Positions 15,723-25,124 of a DNA stretch of 64,000 bases are shown here, in pieces. The stretch spans positions 14,783-78,782 of the forward strand of contig NZ_JACSPV010000008.1 of NCBI RefSeq assembly GCF_014836955.1, in the 5' to 3' direction. The translations under genes were made by a program, and so were the position numbers. How positions within the stretch are numbered: the first letter of the stretch is position 1; each line of letters begins with the position of its first letter. A model generated the notes under the pieces. That model worked only from the letters and a program-made list of their open reading frames with translations. It made no database searches and was not told where the DNA came from. This stretch comes from Bacillus norwichensis. Its GTDB lineage: Bacteria; Bacillota; Bacilli; Bacillales; Bacillaceae_C.

Positions 15723-16766
15723 ATGTTTCATGATATTACCGTATCTGACTTACTCTCAAAAAAAGATAAAGAGCCGCATACAATCATTGATGTTCGTTCT
15801 CCAAAAGAATTCAAAGAGGCGACGATACCAGGCAGCATCAATATCCCCGTCTTCAACGATGAAGAACGAGTTGAAGTTGGAACGATTTATAAACAAGTAG
15901 GAAAAGAAGCTGCAATGGAAAGAGGCTTGGAACTTTTCTCAAAAAGGCTTCCCAAGTTTATCGGTGAATTCAAAAAGATTGAAACGCCTATGACAGTATT
16001 TTGCTGGCGTGGAGGAATGCGGAGCAAAACTGCGGCAACTGTCCTTGATTTGATGGGAATCCGTTCCAATCGGCTAAGCGGTGGTATCCGGTCTTACCGG
16101 CGTTGGATTGTTGATTATTTGGAAACAAAGGAATTTCGTCCGAAGTTTTTTGTTTTGAATGGATATACCGGGACTGGCAAGACTTATATTTTACAGAAAC
16201 TGAAAGAAAAAGGATTTCCAGTCATAGATCTTGAACAAATGGCGGGACATCGCGGATCAATCTTCGGTCAGATCGGACTGACGCCAAGCAATCAAAAGAA
16301 GTTTGATTCAGCACTTGTAACAGAAATGCTAGAATATGAAAGTGAGCCGTTTGTTTTTATCGAGGGAGAGAGCAAAAGGATTGGCAGAGTGTATTTGCCG
16401 GATGTTATTTATGATAAAAAAGAAAAGGGTCTACAAATCTTTATTGACTTGCCGCTGGAAGAGCGGGTGAAAAACATCATCGAAGAATATGAACCCTGGA
16501 ACCATCCAGAACGGTTTCAAGAGGCATTCCGTTATATTAAAAAGAAGATTCATACTCCTGTCGCAAAGCAGATAGAAGGCCATCTAGGAGAAAGAGAATT
16601 CACGCAGGCTGTTCAGTTACTGTTAGAATATTATTATGATCCAAGATATGAATATTCCGCCTCCCATTATCCTGAATCTCAGAAAATTATGATTCAGGCG
16701 GAGTCTGTTGATGAGGCCTTCAATAAGGTGCTTGAAGGAATACCCCAAAGTAAAATGGGGGCTTAA
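15723..16766 (+). CDS. mnmH: tRNA 2-selenouridine synthase (MnmH/SelU/YbbB)
   Basis: A 347-residue two-domain enzyme that converts 2-thiouridine at the wobble position of some tRNAs into 2-selenouridine using selenophosphate. The rhodanese domain (1-~130) has the catalytic cysteine at position 94 in FCWRGGMRSK. The P-loop domain has Walker A NGYTGTGKT near 144-152. Length matches the family. It is the second gene of the selD-mnmH operon and ends at a strong bidirectional terminator. Confidence 0.95.
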   Translation: MFHDITVSDLLSKKDKEPHTIIDVRSPKEFKEATIPGSINIPVFNDEERVEVGTIYKQVGKEAAMERGLELFSKRLPKFIGEFKKIETPMTVFCWRGGMRSKTAATVLDLMGIRSNRLSGGIRSYRRWIVDYLETKEFRPKFFVLNGYTGTGKTYILQKLKEKGFPVIDLEQMAGHRGSIFGQIGLTPSNQKKFDSALVTEMLEYESEPFVFIEGESKRIGRVYLPDVIYDKKEKGLQIFIDLPLEERVKNIIEEYEPWNHPERFQEAFRYIKKKIHTPVAKQIEGHLGEREFTQAVQLLLEYYYDPRYEYSASHYPESQKIMIQAESVDEAFNKVLEGIPQSKMGA

Positions 16767-16773
16767 ACAAAAC

Positions 16774-16814
16774 CAGAAGATCCTCCACATTGCTTTGGAG
16801 GATCTTCTGATTTT
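16774..16814. terminator. Bidirectional terminator between mnmH and mntH
   Basis: CAGAAGATCCTCCA (16774-16787) pairs with TGGAGGATCTTCTG (16796-16809) and is followed by TTTTT. It serves two convergent genes. Confidence 0.9.
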
Positions 16815-18169
16815 TAACCCAAATCATGTCCCGTTACGATAATATATCCGACCAAAAAGATATTTAAAGCAATAATAACTCCCGTACAAATCCAAGCTAG
16901 CGATTTCACCCATGTACTATTTGCAAACTCACCCATTTTGTCCTTACTGCTCGTGAATAAAACAAGAGGAATGACTGCAAAAGGAAGTTGAAGACTCAAA
17001 ACAACTTGGCTCCATAAAAGCAGTTCGCCTACGCCCTTAGACCCCGCTATCCATGTCACGATAAAGGCGGGGATAACCGCAATTAAACGGGTAATCAAAC
17101 GGCGGAGCCATGGAGAAATCCTCATGTTGATAAAACCTTCCATGACGATTTGCCCAGTCAAGGTTCCCGTAATCGTTGAATTCTGGCCGGAAGCAAGGAG
17201 CGCTACAGCGAATAAAGTGCTGGCAATTCCTATCCCCAGAGTCGGGCTAAGCAATTTGTATGCAGCTTCAATTTCCGATACATCTAATCCCGTTCCATAA
17301 AATGCAGCTGCCCCCAGAATTAAGATGGCTGAGTTGATTAAAAAAGCAATTGAAAGTGAAAAAGTGGAATCTAAAATTGAAAATTTGATCGCTTCCTTTT
17401 TCCCTGCCTGACTGCGCTCAAAATTCCTTGTTTGCACAATGGATGAATGTAAATAGAGGTTATGCGGCATCACGGTTGCCCCAAGAATTCCCAAAGCGAT
17501 AAACAGCATTTGTGGGTTGGCGGCAATTTCAGCTTCTGGAATATATCCAGCCAATATTGAAGATATTTCCGGTTTTGCTACCATTACTTCAAACACAAAT
17601 ACAATGAAAATCGTAGCCATCAGTACAATGATAATGGATTCGATGACACGAAATCCTTTCTTTTGCAGTAGCAGCAATAACATGACGTCCAATGTTGTAA
17701 TCAAAATCCCAAGTAATAAAGGAATGTTAAACAATAGGTTTAGTGCTATCGCGGAGCCGATTACTTCTGCTAAATCCGTTGCAATGATGGCAACTTCGGT
17801 GAGTATCCAAAGGAAATACGCTGTTTTTTTTCCGGTCGAATCTTTTGTGGCCTGTGCAAGATCCCTTCCAGTAACAATCCCAAGTTTCGCAGATAGTCCT
17901 TGAAGCAACATAGCAATCAAATTAGAAATGAGAATAACACTCAGAAGGGTATAACCAAATCTTGCTCCACCTGCAATGGAAGTTGCCCAGTTTCCTGGAT
18001 CCACATAACCAACAGCAACTAACGAGCCAGGTCCTGCAAAGGCAAGGAGTTTTCTCCAAAAACCCGCTTTTGAAGGGACATGGATGGAGCTGTTCACTTC
18101 TTCCAAGCTGAGATTAGAACTTTTGCGCAGCCATCCATTATGTTTTTTTACTTCCTGTTCATCAGACAT
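16814..18169 (-). CDS. mntH: NRAMP manganese/divalent metal transporter
   Basis: A 451-residue proton-coupled manganese importer with about eleven membrane helices. The NRAMP metal-site motif DPGNWATS is in helix 1, MPHNLYLHSS is in helix 6, and GQNSTITGTLTGQ follows. The N-terminal ~35 residues are hydrophilic. It starts with ATG after AGGAGAT. The MntR operator TTGCCTTAAGGCAA lies about 40 bp upstream, so it should be repressed by MntR with manganese. Confidence 0.96.
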   Translation of the reverse strand: MSDEQEVKKHNGWLRKSSNLSLEEVNSSIHVPSKAGFWRKLLAFAGPGSLVAVGYVDPGNWATSIAGGARFGYTLLSVILISNLIAMLLQGLSAKLGIVTGRDLAQATKDSTGKKTAYFLWILTEVAIIATDLAEVIGSAIALNLLFNIPLLLGILITTLDVMLLLLLQKKGFRVIESIIIVLMATIFIVFVFEVMVAKPEISSILAGYIPEAEIAANPQMLFIALGILGATVMPHNLYLHSSIVQTRNFERSQAGKKEAIKFSILDSTFSLSIAFLINSAILILGAAAFYGTGLDVSEIEAAYKLLSPTLGIGIASTLFAVALLASGQNSTITGTLTGQIVMEGFINMRISPWLRRLITRLIAVIPAFIVTWIAGSKGVGELLLWSQVVLSLQLPFAVIPLVLFTSSKDKMGEFANSTWVKSLAWICTGVIIALNIFLVGYIIVTGHDLG

Positions 18170-18207
18170 TCAATCATCTCCTAAAGTTAAAGCCGAGGGA
18201 AACAAGA

Positions 18208-18221
18208 TTGCCTTAAGGCAA
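18208..18221. promoter_or_regulatory. MntR operator upstream of mntH
   Basis: A perfect 14-bp palindrome TTGCCTTAAGGCAA that matches the core of the Bacillus MntR box (TTTGCCTTAAGGAAA type). Confidence 0.88.
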
Positions 18222-18317
18222 AAAAATGAGTGAAATGGATTTCTTTTTTTGTAAAAATATCATAAAGTTATTTCATTCACAAGCAGTTTGTTTTATTTGT
18301 GAAATTAATCACAAAAA

Positions 18318-18354
18318 ATGACAAATGTCATACTTAAGTGATGACGTTTATGTC
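18318..18354 (+). promoter_or_regulatory. Putative DesR binding region upstream of des
   Basis: ATGACAAATGTCAT (18318-18331) is an inverted repeat. A related ATGAC...ATGTC pair lies at 18341-18354, about 23 bp away, two helical turns. Tandem dyads just upstream of des match the layout of DesR sites in B. subtilis. Confidence 0.6.
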
Positions 18355-18413
18355 TACTCCAAATTGGTACTTGCTCTTAATATTAGATGTAACATCAATT
18401 GGGAGTGGGTCAC

Positions 18414-19466
18414 ATGAATAAAGAGAAGACGAAACAACTGCGTAAAAGCGTTGCAGCTTTTGCTAAATCTGATCTGAAAAAAAGCACTGGTCAATTATTA
18501 AATACGATTCCGCCATTCTTGGTGTTATGGTTTCTGGCGTATCAGAGCTTATCTGTATCCATTTGGCTTACACTTGGTTTGGCAGTAGTGGCTGCCGGGT
18601 TCGTAGTTCGTATATTCATTATCTTTCACGATTGTACCCACGGGTCTTTTTTCAAAAATAAAAAAGCAAATGATATACTTGGAACAATTTCAGGAATTAT
18701 AACGCTGTTTCCATATGCAAAATGGAAGAGAGAGCATGCAATTCACCATGCCTCCAGTTCGAATCTCGATAAAAGAGGCGTTGGCGACATTTGGGTGATG
18801 ACTATTGAAGAATATAAACAAGCTTCAAAAGGGCAGCGTCTTTGGTACAGATTTTATAGAAATCCGTTTGTCATGTTCGGATTGGGTCCCTTATATCTGA
18901 TTTTGATTGCTAATCGGATCAATCGGAAAGACGCTAGAAGAAAAGAACGGTTGAATACATATTTGACCAATCTTATAATTGTATTATTGTACACGTTGAT
19001 GATTGTAATTGTCGGTTGGCAGGCTTTTCTCATTGTCCAAGGAACTATCATGTTTACTGCTGCAATGCTCGGAGTCTGGCTCTTTTATATTCAGCATACT
19101 TTTGAAGACTCCTATTTTGAGGAAGAGACGGAATGGGATTATGTAAAAGCAGCGATTGAGGGCAGCTCCTATTATAAACTGCCTCGAGTATTGCAATGGG
19201 TAACAGGGAACATTGGATTCCATCACGTGCATCATTTGGCGCCGCGTGTACCAAACTATCATTTAGAAGAGGCTCATGATACGACACCGCCGCTTCATCA
19301 TGCTACGACCATCACACTCAAAACAAGTCTTGAATCTTTGAAATATAAATTATATGATCCAGAAAATAAAACATTTATAACCTTCAAAGCAGCGCAGCGA
19401 AGGATTCAGACAGAAAGAAAACGTGCGAATTTGAAACCGAAACATATAAGTTTTGAAACAAAATAG
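18414..19466 (+). CDS. des: Acyl-lipid fatty acid desaturase (Des)
   Basis: A 350-residue membrane di-iron desaturase that introduces double bonds into membrane phospholipid acyl chains at low temperature. The three histidine boxes are HDCTH, HAIHH and HHVHH, with further HH pairs near the C terminus. Hydrophobic helices lie around residues 30-70 and 190-230. I choose ATG 18414, 8 nt after GGAG; the in-frame start at 18399 overlaps that site. It is followed by a terminator and then desK-desR, which encode the matching thermosensor pair. Confidence 0.94.
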   Translation: MNKEKTKQLRKSVAAFAKSDLKKSTGQLLNTIPPFLVLWFLAYQSLSVSIWLTLGLAVVAAGFVVRIFIIFHDCTHGSFFKNKKANDILGTISGIITLFPYAKWKREHAIHHASSSNLDKRGVGDIWVMTIEEYKQASKGQRLWYRFYRNPFVMFGLGPLYLILIANRINRKDARRKERLNTYLTNLIIVLLYTLMIVIVGWQAFLIVQGTIMFTAAMLGVWLFYIQHTFEDSYFEEETEWDYVKAAIEGSSYYKLPRVLQWVTGNIGFHHVHHLAPRVPNYHLEEAHDTTPPLHHATTITLKTSLESLKYKLYDPENKTFITFKAAQRRIQTERKRANLKPKHISFETK

Positions 19467-19473
19467 TTAGTCC

Positions 19474-19505
19474 AAGCCATTCCATATTGGTGGAATGGCT
19501 TTTCA
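19474..19505 (+). terminator. Terminator of des
   Basis: AGCCATTCCA (19475-19484), loop TATTGG, TGGAATGGCT (19491-19500), then TTTC. Confidence 0.85.
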
Positions 19506-19531
19506 TTCACATTATAGAAGGTTTAACCACA

Positions 19532-19682
19532 TTCAGCAGATTCAAGTCGTGAGATGAATATTAAATTCAGTGAGGGTTTAAAAGTTAATACCTCCGGCGG
19601 ATACCACAGATCTTTAGAGGGAATTTATCGAACGGAGCCCGATACATTCTGGGCGCAAATACGTCAAGGTGCATTTGATAAT
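19532..19682 (+). repeat. Dispersed element, copy 3 (degenerate)
   Basis: Shares TTCAGCAGA, GTGAGATGAA, ATTCAGTGAGGGTTTAAA, CTCCGGCGGATACCACAGA, AGGGAATTTATCGAACGGAG, GGGCGCAAATACG and GCATTTGATA with the other copies. The TTTATCGA hairpin has lost several pairs. It lies between des and desK. Confidence 0.85.
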
Positions 19683-19952
19683 TAGATGAAGCTAATAATG
19701 GTATGATTGTATCGATCGGTGCATATTGACGAACAGATTTTTACGAGCAGCCCGATATCGGTTCTCACGAGATGGACGTCTTCATTTATTAAATGTACCA
19801 TGAGGGCAGCCAATCGCCTTTAAGATAAGGATGTCTTCACCTGCTGTACAACCTCTATCGTTTCTCGATTTTATATATCGATGACAAGTACTCGCGTTTT
19901 TCCTAAGTATCATTGATATAATATGTCCGATTGAAAGGAGCGACTATTTGAT

Positions 19953-21089
19953 ATGGTTAGTTGGTTCAGCATTTTTCCAAGAAATAAATGGTTGAGTATC
20001 TATGTATGGATTATATTTTGCTTATTGCCATTCTTTTTCATTTTTAGGTCATCGTCACCATTGGAAATCTCAATCGGTATTACTTTAATGCTATTATATT
20101 TTTTATCATACATGTTCTCTTACAAGGCTAAAAATAGTGGGCTTGTCTATATGTGGGTCAGCTTTGAAATTGTCATAAATATTCTCATGACCCTGTTATT
20201 TGGTTATGTGTATTTGGCTATCTTTACAGCATTTTTTATCGGGAACATTCGCAATCCAGTCGGTTTCTATATTATTTACGGTCTGCATATCGCATTCACT
20301 GTGGGGGCGATTGTTGCGGGGTTTTTCATAGAAATTGGTCTGTTCCTTCCGCAAATTCATTTTATCCTCGTATCCGTTCTTGGAACTGTGCTGCTTCCTT
20401 TCAATCTCTTTTATAGAAATAAGCAGATCAATCTAGAAGGGCAGCTGGAGCATGCAAACGAGCGGATTTCAGAATTGACTGTACTGGAAGAACGAGAACG
20501 GATATCTAGGGATTTACACGATATTCTCGGTCAAAAGCTGTCATTAATCGGATTGAAGAGTGATTTAGCAGGACGGTTGGTTTTCCGCGATCCGCAGGCT
20601 GCAGAAAAAGAGCTGCGAGATATCAGGCAAACCGCCAGTACCGCATTGCGTGAAGTGCGGGAGCTTGTTGCTGATATTCGTGCAGAGAAGCTTGACAATG
20701 AACTGGTCAGGACAAAGCAGATGTTCAAAGCAGCTGAAATGAAATTAACAGTTGAAGGCGACTTTTCTTCGGGACAGGTACCAGCAATCGTTGAAAGCGT
20801 AATGAGTATGTGTTTGAAGGAAGCAGTAACGAATGTGGTGAAGCACAGTGGTGGTACAGCTTGCCGGATTACGTTTAAAGAAACACCAAATGAATATGTC
20901 CTCACTGTCGAGGATAACGGTATTGGAATCAATCATGAAGGAAAAGTAGAATCTGGAAGTGGGTTGAGGGGGATGCGGGAGCGGTTAGAATTTGTGAATG
21001 GCAGTCTCCACATTGAGGGTGGAAAAGGGACAAAGCTTACAATTCACGTACCTGTAGTTCTTACACATATCATGAAGGAGGTTGATTGA
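19953..21089 (+). CDS. desK: Membrane thermosensor histidine kinase DesK
   Basis: A 378-residue HisKA_3-type kinase. About five membrane helices occupy residues 15-155. A linker coiled coil follows (NLEGQLEHANERISELTVLE), then the phosphorylation motif SRDLHDILGQKL with His189, and a HATPase domain with NVVKHSG, EDNGIGI and GSGLRGMRERL. Length and layout match B. subtilis DesK, which senses membrane thickness. The stop codon is 1 bp from the desR start. Confidence 0.93.
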   Translation: MVSWFSIFPRNKWLSIYVWIIFCLLPFFFIFRSSSPLEISIGITLMLLYFLSYMFSYKAKNSGLVYMWVSFEIVINILMTLLFGYVYLAIFTAFFIGNIRNPVGFYIIYGLHIAFTVGAIVAGFFIEIGLFLPQIHFILVSVLGTVLLPFNLFYRNKQINLEGQLEHANERISELTVLEERERISRDLHDILGQKLSLIGLKSDLAGRLVFRDPQAAEKELRDIRQTASTALREVRELVADIRAEKLDNELVRTKQMFKAAEMKLTVEGDFSSGQVPAIVESVMSMCLKEAVTNVVKHSGGTACRITFKETPNEYVLTVEDNGIGINHEGKVESGSGLRGMRERLEFVNGSLHIEGGKGTKLTIHVPVVLTHIMKEVD

Positions 21090-21090
21090 T

Positions 21091-21702
21091 ATGATTCGCA
21101 TTGTCATTGCCGAAGATCAGGGGATGATGCTCGGAGCCCTTGGTTCATTGTTGAATATGGAGCAAGATATGGAAGTTGTCGGACAGGCACGGAATGGGGA
21201 AGAAGCAGTTAGGCTCGTAAAAGAGCTTGAACCCGATGTCTGTGTCATGGATATTGAAATGCCAGTCAAAACAGGACTGGAAGCAGCACAAGAACTAAAA
21301 GGGGCTTCTAGTAAAATCATCATTTTGACCACATTTGCGAGGGCCGGATATTTTGATCGTGCCCGAAAAGCTGGAGTCCGGGGCTATTTATTGAAGGATA
21401 GTCCCATTGAAGAGTTGGTTTCTTCTATCCGTTTAATCATGGATGGAAGGCGGATGTACGCTCCCGAATTGGTAGACATTGCCTATGGTGACGATGATTA
21501 TATGGAGAATCCTTTGACTGAACGTGAAAGTGAAGTTCTCTCTCTTGTCGCAGAAGGAAAAACAACAAAAGAGATTGCGAAGGAGTTATATTTGACGCCA
21601 GGTACGATCCGAAATTATATATCTTCCATTCTTGAAAAGCTCAATGTTGGTAATCGGATTGAAGCCATTGCCAGGTTCAAGGAAAAGGGATGGTTTAAAT
21701 AG
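21091..21702 (+). CDS. desR: Response regulator DesR (NarL/LuxR family)
   Basis: A 203-residue response regulator. The receiver has acidic residues at 9-10, Asp54 in CVMDIEMP, the conserved TTFARAGYF and lysine in LLKDSP. The C-terminal LuxR-type helix-turn-helix is LTERESEVLSLVAEG through GTIRNYISSILEKL. It closely resembles B. subtilis DesR, including the C terminus KEKGWFK. ATG 21091 is 9 nt after AAGGAGG. Phosphorylated DesR should activate des. Confidence 0.95.
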   Translation: MIRIVIAEDQGMMLGALGSLLNMEQDMEVVGQARNGEEAVRLVKELEPDVCVMDIEMPVKTGLEAAQELKGASSKIIILTTFARAGYFDRARKAGVRGYLLKDSPIEELVSSIRLIMDGRRMYAPELVDIAYGDDDYMENPLTERESEVLSLVAEGKTTKEIAKELYLTPGTIRNYISSILEKLNVGNRIEAIARFKEKGWFK

Positions 21703-21720
21703 GGGGCAGTTCTCTTCGCT

Positions 21721-21770
21721 CAAGAAGGCAGTTAACCATTGAAACGGGTGACTGCCTTCTTGTTTGTTTT
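21721..21770 (+). terminator. Terminator of desKR
   Basis: CAAGAAGGCAGT (21721-21732) pairs perfectly with ACTGCCTTCTTG (21751-21762), followed by TTTGTTTTT. Confidence 0.9.
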
Positions 21771-21818
21771 TAGGAACAGACGGCAGGGCGACTGACTAAG
21801 CCGTTATTCCCGTTGGAT

Positions 21819-23864
21819 TTAAATGACGTTTTCTTTATGAAGCAATTTCTCGATTTCCTCCTTTGTTACTGGAGGGCTGTAAAGGTAGCCCTGCCCAATT
21901 TGGCAGCCATTTAGAATAAGGAAATTTGCTTGTTCTTCTGTTTCGATGCCCTCAGCAATTAATCCGAAATTCAAATTGCTTCCCATTTCAATAATTGTTT
22001 TGACTAAAGAGGCAGTGTTTGCATTAGTCATCATTTTTTGGATGAAAGATTTATCAATTTTGATGACATCAATCGGCAGGCTGCTCAGGACACTTAAAGA
22101 AGAGTATCCGGTACCGAAATCATCAATGGATACTTTAATGCCAATGTTTTTCAGTTTGCTTATTATTGCAAACGATTGGTTGATCTTCTGCATAACACTT
22201 TCGGTGATTTCAAGCTCCAGATATTTAGGAGGCAGCAAATTTTGACTCAATGTTTCATTGATCAATTCGATGAATTGTTGATCCTCAAATTGCAAAGCCG
22301 AGACATTTACGGCAATTTTTATCCGAATTCCTGTACTTTGCCAGAGCTTGATTTGCTTGCATGCTTCTCGGATGACCCATTTTCCAATCGGTATAATCAT
22401 GCCGTTCGTTTCGGCAACGGGAATAAATTCGTATGGAGAAATTATCCCCAATTCTGGATGTTTCCAACGAAGCAGTGCTTCTACTCCAATGATACGCTTA
22501 CTTTTCAAATGTACTTGAGGCTGATAATACAATTCAAATTCATTATTCCGGAGGGCCTTTTTCAACCCATGCTCTATTTTTATTTTTCGATCATGGAATT
22601 CATCATCTTCACGTACGAAAAATTGAAAGTTATTATATCCACTTTTTTGAGCCAAATGCATTGCCTTATAGGCGTTTTTCATCAGAGTGCCTACATCCTT
22701 GCCATCATCTGGATATATGCTGATACCGATACTGACTGTTGTGAAAAATTCCTTTTCGTTCATAATGAAGGGCTCCACAAATAGTCCTAGGAGTTGTTCA
22801 GCAGCTTTTTTTACTTTCGATTCATCCGTATTCTCTATAAAAAGGATGAATTCGTCTCCGCCATATCTTGCAAGCAAGGCATTCAAAGGAGCCTTTTCAA
22901 TTAATCGTTCACTAACTTTAATGAGCAACTGATCCCCGAGTTGATGTCCCAGTACATCATTGATGACCTTGAATCTATCCAAATCCAGGAACATAACTGC
23001 AAGCTGTTGGTTTTTTTTTTCATTACGCATAATAGCACCCTGTAAAGTGTTTTGAAACTTCATTCGGTTTGGGATTCCGGTTAATTGGTCATAATAGGCC
23101 ATGTAATGCATTTTTGTTTCGTGGGTCCTTCGTTCTCTCAATGATAGGGTGTGCATCAAGCTTATGATAATGATGTTGATGATAACGATTCCAATTAGTA
23201 TAGAATTTGTTCCAATAAAGAATTCCCAATTCTTTGGCTGGACAACCTGATGAGGGATTACATAGATTGTCATTGATTTCATTGCGAAATAGTAGGCGGT
23301 GTATACTCCAAGAGATAATATGAGCGCAGCAGGTATATGAAAAAGGGAGAAAGTTTCCTTGATTGTTTTTGTGAACAAAGAGCCTGAAATAAATGACAGT
23401 CCGATTGCAGACGCAATAGAGATGACAACTAGCAAATAATTATATTCAATGAATAAGTTTGTAACAATTCCATATGTGCCGCTATAATGCATGATTATAA
23501 TGCCCGTACCTAGCAGAACAGAAGCAGGAGCTAGAGTTGAAAAAGTGGTCTCTTTTTTGAATGTGAAAAAATAAAAGGCAGCATATGACAGAGCCATCGT
23601 GGCACAAAGCGAAAATAGCAATATCGGGCCATTGTAAATAACTTCATTTTCAGACTTCAGAGATAGCGATGAAATAAAGTGCATGGACCAAAGGCTGATT
23701 CCCATCGTCAAGGCGCTTGCTGTAAGCCAAAGCTTTCTCATTTTTTTCGTTTTTACCCTGTGAACCCTTCTTAATAAATCCAATGTTATGAAACATGAGA
23801 ATATGGAAATGACACTGGAAATGAGTACAATAGAGTAGTTGTATACGAATGTGATTTCCACCAT
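21819..23864 (-). CDS. MHYT-GGDEF-EAL cyclic-di-GMP protein
   Basis: A 681-residue integral membrane signalling protein. The MHYT sensor (about 1-240, seven helices) has SMHF near 60 and IIMHYSG near 125, residues thought to bind copper or gases. The GGDEF domain (about 255-415) has an intact RYGGDEF active site. The EAL domain (about 430-675) has an intact GVEALLRW, the metal and catalytic residues in EITES and IDDFGTGYSS, and KIDKSF. Both activities could therefore be real. It stands alone on the minus strand. It could feed into exopolysaccharide control, but no link is shown by the sequence. Confidence 0.94.
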   Translation of the reverse strand: MVEITFVYNYSIVLISSVISIFSCFITLDLLRRVHRVKTKKMRKLWLTASALTMGISLWSMHFISSLSLKSENEVIYNGPILLFSLCATMALSYAAFYFFTFKKETTFSTLAPASVLLGTGIIIMHYSGTYGIVTNLFIEYNYLLVVISIASAIGLSFISGSLFTKTIKETFSLFHIPAALILSLGVYTAYYFAMKSMTIYVIPHQVVQPKNWEFFIGTNSILIGIVIINIIIISLMHTLSLRERRTHETKMHYMAYYDQLTGIPNRMKFQNTLQGAIMRNEKKNQQLAVMFLDLDRFKVINDVLGHQLGDQLLIKVSERLIEKAPLNALLARYGGDEFILFIENTDESKVKKAAEQLLGLFVEPFIMNEKEFFTTVSIGISIYPDDGKDVGTLMKNAYKAMHLAQKSGYNNFQFFVREDDEFHDRKIKIEHGLKKALRNNEFELYYQPQVHLKSKRIIGVEALLRWKHPELGIISPYEFIPVAETNGMIIPIGKWVIREACKQIKLWQSTGIRIKIAVNVSALQFEDQQFIELINETLSQNLLPPKYLELEITESVMQKINQSFAIISKLKNIGIKVSIDDFGTGYSSLSVLSSLPIDVIKIDKSFIQKMMTNANTASLVKTIIEMGSNLNFGLIAEGIETEEQANFLILNGCQIGQGYLYSPPVTKEEIEKLLHKENVI

Positions 23865-24083
23865 AAATAAAACCCTCGTTCCAACTGATTTAGATAAATA
23901 ACCATTTAAGTTTTTTATCGGCTTTTATCGAATTTTGTAAAGTGAAATGTCTTTATTTAAAAATAAAATAGGAGATTCAACATTTTGGTGAAAATTGTTT
24001 GCTCTTTTATGCGAATAAGAAAATCTCATATATAATAGGAGTATATAAGTTGAAATAACGGCCTGGTTGGCCTGAATTAAATG

Positions 24084-24110
24084 GCGGGTTCAAAAGACCC
24101 GCTTTATTAA
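24084..24110 (+). terminator. Hairpin with T-rich tail in the ctaB leader
   Basis: GCGGGT (24084-24089) pairs with ACCCGC (24097-24102), followed by TTTATT. It lies 15 bp upstream of the ctaB start and after a TATAAT at 24031-24036, so it would sit inside the ctaB transcript as an attenuator or processing site. Confidence 0.6.
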
Positions 24111-24123
24111 GGGGACGAATCGC

Positions 24124-25038
24124 ATGATATTGAGCAAGACGGAGTCTCGCGAAGGACAGGTGAAGACCGGACAAATTACGACATTCGTTGCGGATATGAT
24201 GGCGCTTTTTAAAGGGATTGTACTAATTGCCAACGTGCTGCCCGTTTTTATAGGCTTCTGGTTAGCGCTGGTTTTTACCAATATTTCCTTTTCCGTGAAC
24301 GTGAATTTGTTTTTTCTGACAATCATTGGCAGCACACTTGTCATGGCTGGTGCGCTTGTCCTGAACAACTGGTATGAAGTTGATTTGGATACTGCCATGG
24401 ACAGGACTCAAATACGCCCTACCGTTACTGGGAGGATTTCGCTGAAAGCAGCCTTGATACTTGGGATAGTATTAAGCATCATTGGATTTGTTTTTTTGGC
24501 TTTCACAACGTGGGAAGCCGTTCTTTATGCGTTTATTGGATGGTTTACGTATGTGATTATGTATACGATGTGGACAAAACGCAAATATACCTTCAATACG
24601 ATTGTGGGGAGCATTTCTGGAGCTGTTACACCGTTGATTGGATGGGCCGCGGTTGCTTCTGTCAACCACATTGTTCCTATTGTTCTGTTTATGATTTTAT
24701 TCATTTGGCAAATGCCGCATACTTTTGCAATTGCGATGAAAAGGCATGATGAATATAAAGCGGCGGGAGTGGCGATGCTTCCTGTCATCCGCGGGTTTGA
24801 GATGACAAAGCGCCAAATGTTTGTTTATGTCGCTTGTCTGTTGCCCTTTCCTTTCTTTTTGGCACCGCTTGGCACAGCATTCATTATTGTTTCAACTTTA
24901 ATGAACTTAGCATGGCTTGGACTGGTGATTAGGGGATTTTTTGTAAAAGATGATATTAAATGGGCACGGATCAATTTTGTAGTTTCAGTCAACTATATTG
25001 CAATTATTTTTATTATGATGTTTTTAGTGACTTTGTAA
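24124..25038 (+). CDS. ctaB: Protoheme IX farnesyltransferase (heme O synthase)
   Basis: A 304-residue UbiA-family membrane enzyme that attaches a farnesyl group to heme B, giving heme O for terminal oxidases. The Asp-rich prenyl-diphosphate motif NWYEVDLDTAMDRTQIRPT is near 84-102, and the second is KRHDEYKAAGVAMLPV. About nine helices are present. The other cta genes are not in this window, so it is separated from the oxidase operon. The ATG at 24124 follows AGGGGACG. Confidence 0.92.
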   Translation: MILSKTESREGQVKTGQITTFVADMMALFKGIVLIANVLPVFIGFWLALVFTNISFSVNVNLFFLTIIGSTLVMAGALVLNNWYEVDLDTAMDRTQIRPTVTGRISLKAALILGIVLSIIGFVFLAFTTWEAVLYAFIGWFTYVIMYTMWTKRKYTFNTIVGSISGAVTPLIGWAAVASVNHIVPIVLFMILFIWQMPHTFAIAMKRHDEYKAAGVAMLPVIRGFEMTKRQMFVYVACLLPFPFFLAPLGTAFIIVSTLMNLAWLGLVIRGFFVKDDIKWARINFVVSVNYIAIIFIMMFLVTL

Positions 25039-25042
25039 ACTG

Positions 25043-25069
25043 GAGGAGTTGTTTGAACTCCTCTTTTTT
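25043..25069 (+). terminator. Terminator of ctaB
   Basis: GAGGAGTT (25043-25050), loop GTTTG, AACTCCTC (25056-25063), then TTTTTT. Confidence 0.9.
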
Positions 25070-25124
25070 CATGCAATTATAGCAGGTATAATGGAATGAA
25101 TAGTAAGTGAAGGGGTTTTTTGCA

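Larger units (their letters stand above)
19467..19952. other. des-desK intergenic region
   Basis: Contains the des terminator, dispersed element copy 3 and about 270 bp of unexplained sequence. A TATAAT at 19917-19922 lies 30 bp upstream of desK without a clear -35. AAGGAG at 19936-19941 is 11 nt from the desK ATG. No gene is seen. Confidence 0.6.
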
